A stretch of 64,000 bases of DNA from Gymnothorax reevesii (Eukaryota > Chordata > Actinopteri > Anguilliformes > Muraenidae), in NCBI GenBank assembly GCA_029721435.1, contig CM056576.1:71751876-71815875 (forward strand), written 5' to 3'. Positions 1 through 9,649 of this stretch are shown here, one piece after another. The position numbers were made by a program, and so were the translations under genes. Numbering within the stretch: position 1 is the first letter of the stretch; each line of letters starts with the position of its first letter. The notes under the pieces were generated by a model. The model was not told the DNA's origin, did not search any database, and saw only the letters and a program-made list of their open reading frames with translations.

Positions 1-2199
1 TCCTACAGACCACTATCTCTGCTTAATGCTGATGTAAAGGTGTTGGCTAAAATAATTGCATCCCGTTTAGAGAATGTGCTTCCTCATATTATATCGGAAG
101 AGCAAAATGGTTTTATAAAGGGACGTCAATTGTTCTCTAACACCCGTACACTTTTCAATATAATTTATTCAAAACATTCAGCTGACCTTCCTGAACTTGT
201 GATTTCTTTGGATGCTGAAAAGGCTTTTGATAGGGTAGAGTGGGCGTACTTGTTTGCAGTTCTAAAAAAATTCGGATTCGGTGATAAATTCATTTCTTGG
301 ATTCGCCTCCTTTATTCATCCCCCAAGGCCAGTGTCCATACTAATGATGTTTATTCTGATTATTTTGTCCTTGGACGTGGAAGTCGCCAAGGTTGTCCCT
401 TATCACCTTTGCTTTTCGCCATCGCCATTGAGCCTCTGTCCATTACATTAAGATCTTCCACTTCATTCAAGGGGATCTCCCGTAATGGCATTGAATATAA
501 ATTATCATTGTATGCAGATGACTTGTTATTGTATGTGACTGATCCTACACTTTCCGTCCCTACTGTTTTAAGTATTCTGGAGAATTTTAGCACCTTTTCA
601 GGCTATAAATTAAATTTGGCGAAAAGTGAGTGCTTTCCCGTTAATACTGCTGCATGTCATCTTCAACAATCAGACTTACCTTTTCAGTTTAGTCCATCAG
701 GGTTTAAATATTTGGGTATTAACGTGACTCGTTCTTTATCTAGCCTAGCTTCTGCTAATTTCACTCCCCTTATCTCTAGGATTACATCTGATATTCAAAG
801 GTGGGGTAACCTACCCCTTTCATTAATCGGTAAGATCAATGCTGTTAAAATGACTATTTTACCCAAATTTCTCTTTTTATTCCAGTCAATTCCTCTTTTT
901 CTGCCAAAACAGTTCTTTGACTCATTGGACAAGATAATTTGCTCTTTTATTTGGAGCGGGAAATCACCAAGGGTTCGTAAAACCTTATTGCAGAAATGTA
1001 GACTGGGTGGAGGACTTGCATTACCTAATTTTCTAACTTACTACTGGGCTGCTCATATCCATAAATGTTGTTATTGGTTAAAATCTCCTGGATCCTCTTG
1101 GTGTAAATTGGAACTTTCGTCTTGTAGGGGATCTTCTATACCTGCCCTACTGTATTCCTCTTTACCTACCAAACCCTCTCTATATACTGATAATCAAGTG
1201 GTACTTAATACACTCAAGATCTGGTATCAGTTTAGACGGCATTTTAAGTTTGTAGCTGCATCTTCCTTGGGTCCATTAAATAACAACCATTTATTTCCTC
1301 CATCACTCTCAGACTCGATATTTTCGGTATGGTATGACAAGGGTATCACACAATTTAAATATTTGTACAAGGATGGTACCTTTGACAGTTTTGCTAGTTT
1401 GTCATCTCGCTATGGCCTCCCTGTTTCTCATTTGTTTCGCTATTTTCAAACTCGCAATTTTGTGGCTAAATGTTTCCCTAATTTCCCCTCTTTACCTCCA
1501 GAACAGCGGTGGGAAACCATGCTCTCATTTGTTCCTCAACATAGAGGAATCATTTCGAAACTGTATGACATTATCATGGCTTTTAGCAACCACTCAAATG
1601 TTAAATTTAAGTGTACATGGGAAAGGGAATTGGGAATACAAATTCATGAGGATTCCTGGGAACAGGCCATAGCGAGGATAAAGTCTACCACCTCTTGTGC
1701 CCGTCTCGGACTTATTCAATTTAAGGTTCTATACAGGGCACATTTCTCTAAATCTAAACTATCTGAACTGTATCCGGAGGTGGAAGACAAATGTGATAAA
1801 TGTCATGGCTCTCCTTGTCACCTTAGCCACATGTTTTTTCTTTGTCCTGATGTGAAAGGTTTTTGGGCGGGTTATTTTACTATTATGTCTATCGTTCTTG
1901 GTGTAAACCTCCATCCATCCCCTCTGATTGCCATATTTGGGATTCCCGACGCCTCAATTGCACTTAATGCAACGCAAAAGGATATTGTTGCTTTTACATC
2001 ACTGTTGGCTAGACGCTCCTTGTTGTTGCACTGGAAGTCTGCTAAATGTCCCTCTATTTCCCGGTGGCTTACAGATACTATGTTTTTTTTAAAACTTGAG
2101 AAAATTAAGTACACTCTGAGGGGATGTACAGTTAAATTTTTCCATAAATGGCAACCCTTCATTTCCTATTTTACTAATTTAGAGGTGCTGCCTAACTGA
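1..2199 (+). CDS. LINE (L1/Tx1-like) ORF2 protein, reverse transcriptase and C-terminal part; 5' end outside window
   Basis: The frame is open from base 1 to the TGA at 2197-2199, so the protein starts upstream of the window. It would copy LINE RNA into DNA by target-primed reverse transcription. Visible are the finger-region block near residues 37-50 (EQNGFIKGR), the first palm motif VISLDAEKAFDRVEW near residues 66-80, RQGCPLSPLLFAIAIE near 130-145, and the catalytic YADD at 511-522. Near the C-terminus (about 1790-1860) Cys and His residues are spaced CDKCHGSPCHLSHMFFLC, as in the zinc-knuckle-like tail of L1-clade ORF2. The upstream endonuclease is not in the window. No frameshift or stop interrupts the 732 visible codons, so this copy may be young. 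Codon use is AT-rich like its surroundings. The L1/Tx1 clade is from motif style; a phylogeny was not possible. Confidence 0.93.
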   Translation, partial: SYRPLSLLNADVKVLAKIIASRLENVLPHIISEEQNGFIKGRQLFSNTRTLFNIIYSKHSADLPELVISLDAEKAFDRVEWAYLFAVLKKFGFGDKFISWIRLLYSSPKASVHTNDVYSDYFVLGRGSRQGCPLSPLLFAIAIEPLSITLRSSTSFKGISRNGIEYKLSLYADDLLLYVTDPTLSVPTVLSILENFSTFSGYKLNLAKSECFPVNTAACHLQQSDLPFQFSPSGFKYLGINVTRSLSSLASANFTPLISRITSDIQRWGNLPLSLIGKINAVKMTILPKFLFLFQSIPLFLPKQFFDSLDKIICSFIWSGKSPRVRKTLLQKCRLGGGLALPNFLTYYWAAHIHKCCYWLKSPGSSWCKLELSSCRGSSIPALLYSSLPTKPSLYTDNQVVLNTLKIWYQFRRHFKFVAASSLGPLNNNHLFPPSLSDSIFSVWYDKGITQFKYLYKDGTFDSFASLSSRYGLPVSHLFRYFQTRNFVAKCFPNFPSLPPEQRWETMLSFVPQHRGIISKLYDIIMAFSNHSNVKFKCTWERELGIQIHEDSWEQAIARIKSTTSCARLGLIQFKVLYRAHFSKSKLSELYPEVEDKCDKCHGSPCHLSHMFFLCPDVKGFWAGYFTIMSIVLGVNLHPSPLIAIFGIPDASIALNATQKDIVAFTSLLARRSLLLHWKSAKCPSISRWLTDTMFFLKLEKIKYTLRGCTVKFFHKWQPFISYFTNLEVLPN

Positions 2200-2537
2200 A
2201 TGTGTGCCTGTTACTGTTTTATCATCCATGTTACACAAGTAACCAGTGTTGTGTGTTTTGGTCGTGATGAGCTGAGTGGGGTCGTGGGTGGGAGGGTTGT
2301 TCATCTTTTGATATTTGATACACGATACTTTGTAATTTTATTCATTTATTTATCTTTTTGGGGGGCGGGGGGGAGTTATTCTTGTTTCAGTGTGTAGGTG
2401 ACTGTGTGCATATGCATATGTTCGTATGTAAAAAAAAAAAAAAACAAAAAGGAGAGAAAGGTAAATTGTATCCTTTGATTGGAGCTATTGTACTGCATTC
2501 TCTCAATAAAAATATTTAAAAAAAAAAAAAAAAAAAA
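2200..2537 (+). mobile_element. 3' UTR and poly(A) tail of the LINE
   Basis: The stretch after the LINE stop codon has no frame of note. It holds a short A-run at about 2429-2442, the polyadenylation signal AATAAA at 2505-2510 and a 20-base A tail at 2518-2537, after which the sequence changes character. This marks the 3' end of the LINE insertion. The 5' target duplication cannot be checked because the 5' end is outside the window. Confidence 0.85.
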
Positions 2538-3221
2538 TGGCAAAAAGCAAAAAGAACAAACACTCCAGCTATCGAACTATGCTTCCACTGCTCAAAAATT
2601 ACTCCCCCCCTCACCGAGATGTGAACCCGAGCCTCCCAATTTACACCTTATCACCTTAGTAACCACAGCTAGCGTAGTGACTATATCATTGTCGTCTCAT
2701 TACAAATTGCAACAACGAAACACATCACGCACCCTGATTTAGTGCTTGTATTGTTGCACTCTCAGTACTCGCACGGAATGGCGCAAGGATTCCCAGTCAG
2801 AAAACAACTGTTGTTGAATATTTAATGGAGAATTATTCCGAAAATACTAAAAATGAACCAGTTAAGCATTTATAGTGTTGCGCTCTTTGAGCTCATGTGC
2901 GTAATAGCACAAGGACACGAAGTCAGAGCCCATAGAATCAAATGACCACCCGCAACGTCAAACTGACAGCATCGCAAGCCGATCACGGAAAAGAGAATGC
3001 ATTGCAAAGCTCAGGCCTGATCTCACTGGAAGCAAAACGTGCATGGAGACTGGTAGATCTAGTTTCAATATAACAAAGAAACAGAGGGCGAACAATAGCC
3101 AGTACACATTTACCCGTGAACATGGATTTTTATTTCAAAATATCAAACGTAACAAAAAATATTTGCTCATCGCCGTAGAATGTAATATGTATACCTGCTG
3201 TCCTTTGAGTGTGGTGTCGGT

Positions 3222-3973
3222 TTAAGGGGTCTTCAGGGTAAAAAATTCAATTTTTTTGATAATTTCAATATTTTTGATTCTCACATAAAATAAAGGAATG
3301 CAGTGAGATTCCAGTAAAAACCAAGAATCTTTTTTTCCTCTGCCTCAATTGTTACTTGTGACTTTAAATGCAAATTACCGAAAATCATAATTTTGATTGA
3401 TTTTCAACCTTGTGGCATTCATAAAATCATTAATATTCACCTGATTGACTTGAAATTTGGATTGAAGTTGTATCTGTTGGAGATCTATAAGAAGACTTAG
3501 GATTTTCTAGATAGGCGCATCCCTAGGAGGTTATTTTTTTATTTTTTTTATATAGGAGTTGTTGATAGCAATTTTTGCTATGGTTACATAACAGAGGTCA
3601 TTAAATATTCATTAATGTTCCAAGCAAAAAAAATCATGTCATTTCACGGGACTTTCCAAGCAAAAAAATCATATGTCATTTCACTGGACTTTCCAAGAAA
3701 AAAAATCATATGTCATTTCACGGGACTATCTTAAACCTCTCATATGAGACTAATCTGAGTAAAATCTGACCATGAATTATTGAAATATCAGTGCCCCAAA
3801 ATATTTTCAGATTTTTTCATTGAAGTGCCATTTCCATGGCAACCATGTAAATTTTTATCAAAATACTATATTTTATGAGGTTAAAATCATTTTGAGTATG
3901 TTTATTTCTTAGTTTTTACAGAAATAACCATAATAATGTAAAATTTCCACACTTTGCCATGAAGACCACTTTA
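3222..3973. mobile_element. Non-autonomous DNA element with short TIRs inside R1
   Basis: The second R1 copy lacks this segment. Its ends read AGGGGTCTTCAGGG and, reverse-complemented, AGTGGTCTTCATGG: a 14-bp terminal inverted repeat with two mismatches. It is bordered by TTA on both sides (3222-3224 and 3971-3973); read one base further, the border is TTAA. A TTA duplication would fit PIF/Harbinger and TTAA would fit piggyBac or Kolobok; the ends do not decide. No transposase frame is present. Confidence 0.7.
3618..3727 (+). repeat. Three-copy tandem repeat, unit about 37 bp
   Basis: Three head-to-tail copies each contain TTCCAAG, an A-run, ATCAT, then GTCATTTCAC and a GGAC end. They lie inside the inserted element at 3225-3970. 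Copies differ by one or two substitutions and small changes in A-run length. There are no spacers of unrelated sequence, so this is an ordinary minisatellite. Confidence 0.85.
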
Positions 3974-4075
3974 AATATCGTTGGATTCAGTGGACTTTCC
4001 TCTTTCATTTGATGTATTGTTTGTAAGCCTAGCACAAATTCAGATGAAATGTTAGCGATCAGGCACTGATATTAT

Positions 4076-4756
4076 TATATCCCCGAACGCCATTATGTTT
4101 TTGGTCTGACCGCCACCGCCGCGCCGACCTACGTGTTAACACGATAACTTCAGTAATATTTCAATTAGAAATTTCTTGTTTTGCATATAAGTATGTATCA
4201 TAAAGAGGAAGAACTGATTCAATTTTGGACAATTTACAATTTCTAGATTGGCTACCAGGGGCCAAAAACGGAAAAAATCACTGTTTTTGTCATATCTCTG
4301 GGAATATTTGTCCGATTGACCTCAATTCAAGTGCAAATGAAAGGTCATGACCTGAGGATGCGTCCCATGATGAAACATACCTGGTTGGTTCAAAATTTTG
4401 ACACAAGGTGGAGCTTTGTCACATAAATTCACCATTTTTGCCATATTTTTGGAACCATTTGTCCAATTGACATGAAACTATTTGCAACTGCAAGGTCATG
4501 ACCTCACAACGTCACATGATGACATCATACCTGTATGGTTAAATATTATGCTACCAGGTGGAGCTTTGTAATGGAAAATTACCATTTTGGCCATATCTTC
4601 AGAACCATTTGTCCGATTGACCTGAAATGAAGTTCAAATGAAAGGTCATGACCTGAGGGGCTTTATATTGTATTGGGTCTATTCAAGTTGGGGAATTGTA
4701 GGATTGTGGGCGTTCGGGGATATACCCCAAGCTGTCGCCTGACAGCTTGAGCCTAG
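4076..4756 (+). mobile_element. Helentron-like non-autonomous element, family A copy 1
   Basis: A perfect 16-bp inverted pair, TATATCCCCGAACGCC at 4076-4091 and its complement at 4709-4724, brackets the element. The right-hand repeat is sub-terminal: it is followed by a 9-bp perfect hairpin (CAAGCTGTC 4728-4736, GACAGCTTG 4741-4749) and then CTAG at 4753-4756. The interior holds about three units of a 150-bp tandem repeat. The second R1 copy has the empty site, and no clear target duplication is seen. Asymmetric inverted repeats plus a 3' hairpin, tandem core and absent duplication are the published hallmarks of Helentron-derived (HINE) elements; the assignment is inference. It has no coding capacity. 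Confidence 0.65.
4286..4660 (+). repeat. ~150-bp tandem repeat inside family A copy 1, each unit with AGGTCATGACCT
   Basis: Units start near 4286, 4431 and 4580 and share a phrase for 'atatct..ggaacCATTTGTCCgATTGACctgAAat', then the 12-base palindrome AGGTCATGACCT at 4342-4353, 4493-4504 and 4643-4654, then usually a GTGGAGCTTTGT segment. The palindrome spacing is 151 and 150 bases. Confidence 0.85.
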
Positions 4757-5029
4757 TTTTATACTTTTTTTGTCATATGCTTATTTATTTTCTTGGTGCT
4801 TGGATCGTGCATGCTGAGGTAAAAATGATCATCATGAGCTTTTCGCAGAGTTTCTTCCCCTTTTAGTGGATAGGCCACATGAACATGTTGTTATTAAAAC
4901 ACATGCTGTATTTATGATGTTTATTTATTGACCCTGGTTCCAGGGGGGCCATTCCATGTGAAATCAGGCAAATTCCAGGATGATCCTAGCTGGACCTCCT
5001 CAGATTTTCTTCAAACTTCACCCATATAT

Positions 5030-6245
5030 AAATTGACTATTCTAAGCAGGTTTTGCTAAATATTAGGTTCCCCTCTTCATTAGTTTATGATTTATGGCCC
5101 CTGCAAGTGGTAGGTGGGTACCCCTTGGGAAAGAAGACTTCATTTCTGAGCCATTTTCAGAGCTCTACAGTAGCTAAAGTATTCAAGTCTGCTCTATAAT
5201 TTCTTCTGGAGTGACTCTCCTGTACCCAGACAGCAAGGAAAGCACAATTTGGTTAAAGATTGGCTCATTTAGGGTGTATATGTGACCTTAAGATGATGTG
5301 GAAGGTGCTACAATTGAACACAATAAATGAAATACAGGTGCATAGCAAGTCTTGGCCAGGAGAGGTTTCTTGTTGGACCTTTGGGATGCATAAATCTTAT
5401 TAATGCATCATTCTTTTCCAGATACATGCCTTTTATAATTCCAACATACCAGTCATCATCATGTACTGCAGCAACATACTGCCCCACCTTGAAGTTTGTG
5501 CTCTGTACTGGGGATATGGATGTGACTCCAAGAGTGTCAGAAGAGATTCTGTACATGCACAGTTCATTGTTTGAAACTCTGAAAGAGTGATGTTCTCTAA
5601 TACAATCATCATAATTTCCTATTGTAAAACAGGCAAATTAGTTACTTTTATTTCCAGAAATAAAAAGTAAATAAACAAAAAATTGTGAGGAAATTCCCCA
5701 CGCAAATTGCACATTATTCTCATATGAACTGAAAGAATTTTCTAAGAAGGAAACAAGACACCACTGTACTTTTTGGATAAATTGTACACTAATATCTCTA
5801 TTATTAGTGTTGACCTACAATAGGGGGCCCTATCTCTGAGTTATAGCATGGCAAAATAAGCCCATTTTGGCCAAAAATGCTACTTTTGAGACTTACAACT
5901 TTAAGGTACTCATTAAAAGGGTCAGATGGGTCCTTAAAAACTGGCATTTTTCATTTGCAATTATGTTTTTTGTTTTTTTTTTTTTTTCATTTTTGGCTCC
6001 TCCTAGGTACTTCAGGTCAGCTTCTTACAGGTCTTTTGCTATTTTTCCCTGGTGTCAGAGAGCAGGAGTGTCACCCCAGAAAAAATGATAGAGCTTGAAT
6101 ACTTTAGCCCAGGCAGAGCTCTGAAAACGGCTCAGCAATTTAGACGCTTTTCCCAAGGGGTACCCCCCACCCCTTGCAGGGGCCATAAATCATGAACTAA
6201 TGATGAGGGGAACCTAATACTTCGCAAAGCCTCCTTAGAATAGTT
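5030..6245. mobile_element. DNA element with ~200-bp inverted arms enclosing a small antisense ORF
   Basis: Bases about 5033-5225 match the reverse complement of about 6045-6245. Shared blocks include ACTATTCTAAG, ATTAGGTTCCCCTC, ATTTATGGCCCCTGCAAG, GGTACCCCTTGGGAAA and CTAAAGTATTCAAG. Arms of this length around about 820 bp suggest a DNA transposon with long terminal repeats. The outer limits are not sharp and I found no convincing target duplication. Superfamily unknown. Confidence 0.65.
5308..5590 (-). pseudogene. Fragment encoding a repeat-associated domain (VGQYVAAVHDDDWYVGII)
   Basis: On the minus strand this 82-residue frame contains VGQYVAAVHDDDWYVGII, then IRFMHPKGPTR and NLSWPR. 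A pattern of the type 'VG.YVAVVYD..WY.G.V ... FMHP.GP ... WPR' recurs in predicted proteins from fish genomes, often near transposons, and looks like a small beta-barrel (Tudor-like) module; this is recollection, not a search. The ATG at 5554-5556 lies inside a frame that stays open further upstream, so this is probably an exon or remnant and not a complete gene. It sits between the inverted arms at 5030-6245, which suggests it is part of that element. After SWPR the usual tail is lost. Function not known. Confidence 0.45.
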
Positions 6246-6589
6246 GATCGGGCATAAGTGGTTAATATCATCACAAAGTTGCTGTGCTTTCAACCGGCGA
6301 TTTTTATTTACTTGTCGTACAGAGATAACAAACATCAGAGGCACTCAACTTCTGGTTTGCACCTCTATTGCCACTAAGTTTCAGCGAACTGGTCTCTTTG
6401 AAATGCTTGATGGTTTTTCTTACAGCGCCATGGCTGTATTTATAGTATCATGTAAGGCCTCAATGCGGCTATGAACAACCTTAGAGAGCTTCTTCCATTG
6501 TGCCATCATGTTAATAACACTTTGACACTGCTCAAAGTTCATGTCACCTTATACACTGGAACAACTGACACAGCAAGGAAAATAAGCAT

Positions 6590-7000
6590 GAACCCGTCGA
6601 CATTTTTCTCTATAAATATCATACTATAATTTGAGGAACGTTTGTCTGTTTGTCTGTCTGTTTGTTCCCCTACTCCTCCGAGGTCCTCTGACGGATCTTC
6701 ACCAAACTTGGTGGGTCTATGTAGGTTGTCCCTGGAATTGTCCTCGAGGGGTTAGTTTTTTGAAAGGTCAAGGTCACTAGGGTCAAAGGTCAATTTTTCG
6801 CATCTCCCATCTCCCTGAACTGATTTTCATGAAAGTTGGTACGTGGACATAGGTCGTCACAAGAAATGACCGCGAGAGGTCCGTTCCGTCAAAGGTCAAG
6901 GTCACGAGGGTCAAAGGTCACCGAATTCATGAAAGTTGGTATGTGGACGTAGGTCGTCACAAGAAATTATTCTCGCCACGGGTAATTCACTAGTATCTCT
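6590..7000. repeat. Dispersed non-coding repeat with AGGTCA half-site pairs
   Basis: After a GTCTGT-rich start (about 6645-6668) the segment carries two similar modules (about 6761-6860 and 6885-6990). Each has AGGTCAAGGTCA followed by GGGTCAAAGGTCA and then the phrase TTCATGAAAGTTGGTA with GTGGAC and AGGTCGTCAC. No frame or terminal inverted repeat is evident. The style resembles non-autonomous repeats common in marine animal genomes. Confidence 0.6.
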
Positions 7001-7120
7001 AATGGGGCTATTGACATGAAATTTTCACCAGATGTCTGTAACAACTGGAGTAATCCAAATATACAAACAAATCAAAGCAAATAAGTCCATAAATTATGTG
7101 TACAGGACAACTATATGTGT

Positions 7121-7485
7121 AATTATATCCACAAAATACGAGTTTCGGGGATATCATGGTTTCGCCCCACCCGCCGCATCTGCAGATTTTAGCCAATTGC
7201 GCGATTACTCTCAAAATACTTTACAGTGGCTCAATTTTAGCATATAGGTAGATATGGTAGAGAGGATTTAGGGCAAGTATGCCCTCCTAGATTTGCCACC
7301 AGGTGGCGCTATATATTGAAAAAATCAGTTTTTTAACTATATCTCTGGAACAATAACTTACACAGACCTCACATTTGTCTCATATCGTAGGTTTAGTAAA
7401 GGGGAAACTAATAAAGGGAGCTTCGAGGATTGGGGAATTTCGGGGATATACCCCTTGCAGTCGGCCACCGACAGCGTTGGCCTAG
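7121..7485 (+). mobile_element. Helentron-like element, family A copy 2 (degenerate)
   Basis: It starts with ATTATATCC, with TTTCGGGGATAT shortly after, and ends with TTTCGGGGATATACCCC (about 7438-7454). A hairpin follows, GCAGTCGG 7457-7464 pairing with CCGACAGC 7468-7475 (7 of 8), and then GCCTAG to 7485 followed by T. The order of inverted repeat, hairpin and CTAG is the same as at 4076-4756, and the spacing is similar. The core differs and lacks the 150-bp tandem units. Confidence 0.6.
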
Positions 7486-8146
7486 TTTAAAAAGCTATCA
7501 TGCTTGTTGCTTTATTTGTGTCAACCTCTTCAACCCCGATTCCAGGTAATGCTGGCATAATACATGGGATTTGCAGCTGAGTGCCTCTCCCTTTCACACC
7601 AGATGAATCATCACTTGACCCAGTTTTAGATCACCTGATTAAAAATCAAACAATTTAGTGAATTGACTTATGACTAATACATAAGCGTATAATGAATAAG
7701 AAATAATTAATTAGTAAATAACCGAGAGACTACTCGCAGGCTACATTGAAAACCTATACGTAATACCTGTGATATTTCAAAGATGGCAATTATGTATGTA
7801 CCGTGTGAATCCAACACTTTCTCTGAATCCCATCTCACGTTTCAGCATTTTTTACATTAAAAATGGAAACATCTTATGAAACCTTATGAAACATTGGTGC
7901 AGAACAGCATCAGTTAGAAAAATTTTTTTTTAAATCTGCCAACGAAACCGTAAAACTGAATACAGCGATTCATCGCATCAATTAGTTACTTTATCAATTC
8001 AATCAACTTTCGAGAAGGAATATAGCTTACATGCATAAAGGCAGCAGGCTAATTGAATTAAAGGCATAAAAGGCTTAATAATTGTGGCCTTGGGGATCAT
8101 CATCAGCATTCTCAAAATGCTACCTAATTGGTGATTTTGTTTTGTT
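7486..8146. other. No recognised feature
   Basis: AT-rich sequence with short frames only. I see no coding motif, terminal repeat or tandem structure. Confidence 0.6.
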
Positions 8147-8787
8147 TTTTTGTCCCCCGCCGCACGGAACATAGTATTCACGACCGTCCGTCCGTACGTC
8201 CCGAATCCTTGTCAGCGAGATATCTCAAGAACAAATTGACGGATTTTCTTGAAATTTGATGTCAACATGTACTGTATTAGTCTGATACCCCGGCGCCATT
8301 CTCAAGGTCACACCGAGAGATTGTGGATTTTCACACTGATAGCCTTGTCAGCGAGATATCTCAAGAACGAATCGACGGATTTACTTAAAATCTTATTTCA
8401 ACATGCATTAGTGTGATACCACAGCCCCAGGCGATTTTGGTGACCTTCGCGCCATTCTCAAGGTCACACCGAGAGATTGTGGATTAACATGTATTAGTGT
8501 GATACCCCGGCGCCAGTCGATTTCGTTGACCTTCGCGCCATTCTCAAGGTCACGCCGAGAGATTGTGGATTTTCACACTGATAGCGTTGTCAGCGGGATA
8601 TCTCAAGAACGAATCCACGGATTTTCTTCAAATCTTATGACAACATGTATTAGGGTGATACCCCGGCGCCAGTCCATTTCGGTGACCTTCGCGCTATTCT
8701 CAAGGTCACACCGAGAAATTGTTCTTTTTGACACGATTTCACATTTTGTGGCGGGGGACAAAGACACGTTAGTGTCAAATACTTGTT
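8147..8787 (+). mobile_element. Helentron-like element, family B copy 1, with internal tandem repeats
   Basis: TGTCCCCCGCC at 8151-8161 is inverted at 8750-8760. As in family A the right repeat is sub-terminal: a hairpin GACAC-GTTA-GTGTC at 8763-8776 and the tail AAATACTTGTT follow. The interior repeats a module of roughly 100-200 bp containing GATATCTCAAGAACRAATC, ATTAGTGTGATACC, TGACCTTCGCGCC and CTCAAGGTCAC. There is no real coding frame. The terminal tail matches that of the short copy at 63196-63296. Confidence 0.65.
8302..8708 (+). repeat. Four TCAAGGTCA sites in the family B tandem array
   Basis: TCAAGGTCA occurs at 8302-8310, 8458-8466, 8544-8552 and 8700-8708. In the last three copies TGACCTTCGCGC lies about 16 bases upstream, making an inverted AAGGTCA pair. 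The motif equals the known extended half-site bound by ERR- and SF-1-type receptors; activity here is not implied. Confidence 0.8.
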
Positions 8788-9019
8788 TTACATCTTTCCA
8801 CCAGCGAATGCAGACAGGCTATATAATGCACTCACAAGCATTGAAAAGGCACCACAAAAGGCGCCAAAATACAAATTATGCATGTTTGGGACGTATAACT
8901 GTTATCCAAGTGAATTATGCCTCCTTACAAGATGGCAAAATGCAAAATTGGGTCTTTGGCGTGTTTTAATGCCATTTCAGACAGAGAAGGCCGAAATCAT
9001 GCACAAATCATGCATCATA

Positions 9020-9190
9020 GGAACACTCTAACCAGTACCCCTGACCAAGGCACTGGCTTTAGAACTGGAGTTGGTCCCCGGGCGTTGCTCTGTGGCTGCC
9101 CACTGCTCCTAACTATAGGATGGGTCAAATGCAGAGGACAAATTACCCCACAGGGTTCAATGAAGTATATCTTATCTATCTATCTCAAGA
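9020..9190 (+). repeat. SINE/LINE-type retroposon tail with (TATC)n end
   Basis: The segment reads GTCCCCGGGCGTTGCTCTGTGG, then GCCCACTGCTCCTA, AGGATGGGTCAAATGCAGAGGACAAATT and CCCCACAGGGTTC, ending in TATCTTATCTATCTATCTC. This phrase order is familiar as the 3' tail of a widespread fish retroposon, and the tetranucleotide end fits. No target duplication was identified. Confidence 0.6.
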
Positions 9191-9640
9191 TTTTTGTCAC
9201 CACGGCAAAATGCAATAACGTCTTTCTGGGTCTGTTCACGAAATCTGGTCTTTCGAAAGGTGGCAAGAAAATAGCCACCCTAAATCAGTTGATAAACATC
9301 ACCATTAGATGGCTAATGAGGTGAGAAATTGATGAAAAATAGTGGGCACACACCCTTAGAATGCTGTGAGCACGCATGCGTGTCTGTGCTCTTGCTACAT
9401 GGCAGCACTGTCGTTACTCCAACACTGGGAAGACTGATCAAAAGTTTAGGGGTAAACAATTTTAGGTGTGCTCATTTATAGTTTTATCACAAATAAAATT
9501 ACCGCAATTTTCAGTCAAAGGGATTGTAGTACCTCGACTGATCAACTCAGTCAATAAAACAATCGTTTTATGTTGAGAAAGTCGGTAGTTTCACTGTTTC
9601 AGTGAACTAACACCATCTGAACCTCTAATATGCTTTATAT
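9191..9640. other. No recognised feature
   Basis: No coding motif, paired repeats or tandem structure seen. Confidence 0.5.
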
Positions 9641-9649
9641 TTGGCGCAG

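Larger units (their letters stand above)
2540..4945. repeat. Dispersed repeat R1, copy 1 (split by two insertions)
   Basis: Three blocks (about 2560-3221, 3974-4075, 4757-4945) match, in order and orientation, the continuous stretch 42000-43110. Shared landmarks include the block around TGCATGGAGACTGG at about 3036, GTGGACTTTCCTCTTT near 3989 and ATGTTTATTTATTG near 4918. Together they make a repeat of roughly 1.1 kb. Near its left end, on the minus strand, a tRNA-like B box lies at about 2616-2628. I see no long coding frame in it, and the family is not recognised. Confidence 0.75.

Noticed and set aside
1..2199. Long open frame as a host gene
   Set aside because: RT motifs, a YADD site and a poly(A) tail identify it as LINE ORF2.
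3618..3727. CRISPR-like array of three repeats
   Set aside because: The copies are contiguous with no unique spacers, and the setting is a eukaryotic transposon.
8499..8969. 156-codon frame with internal peptide repeats
   Set aside because: It is the translated tandem array of the family B element and changes phase when the unit length varies; not protein-coding.
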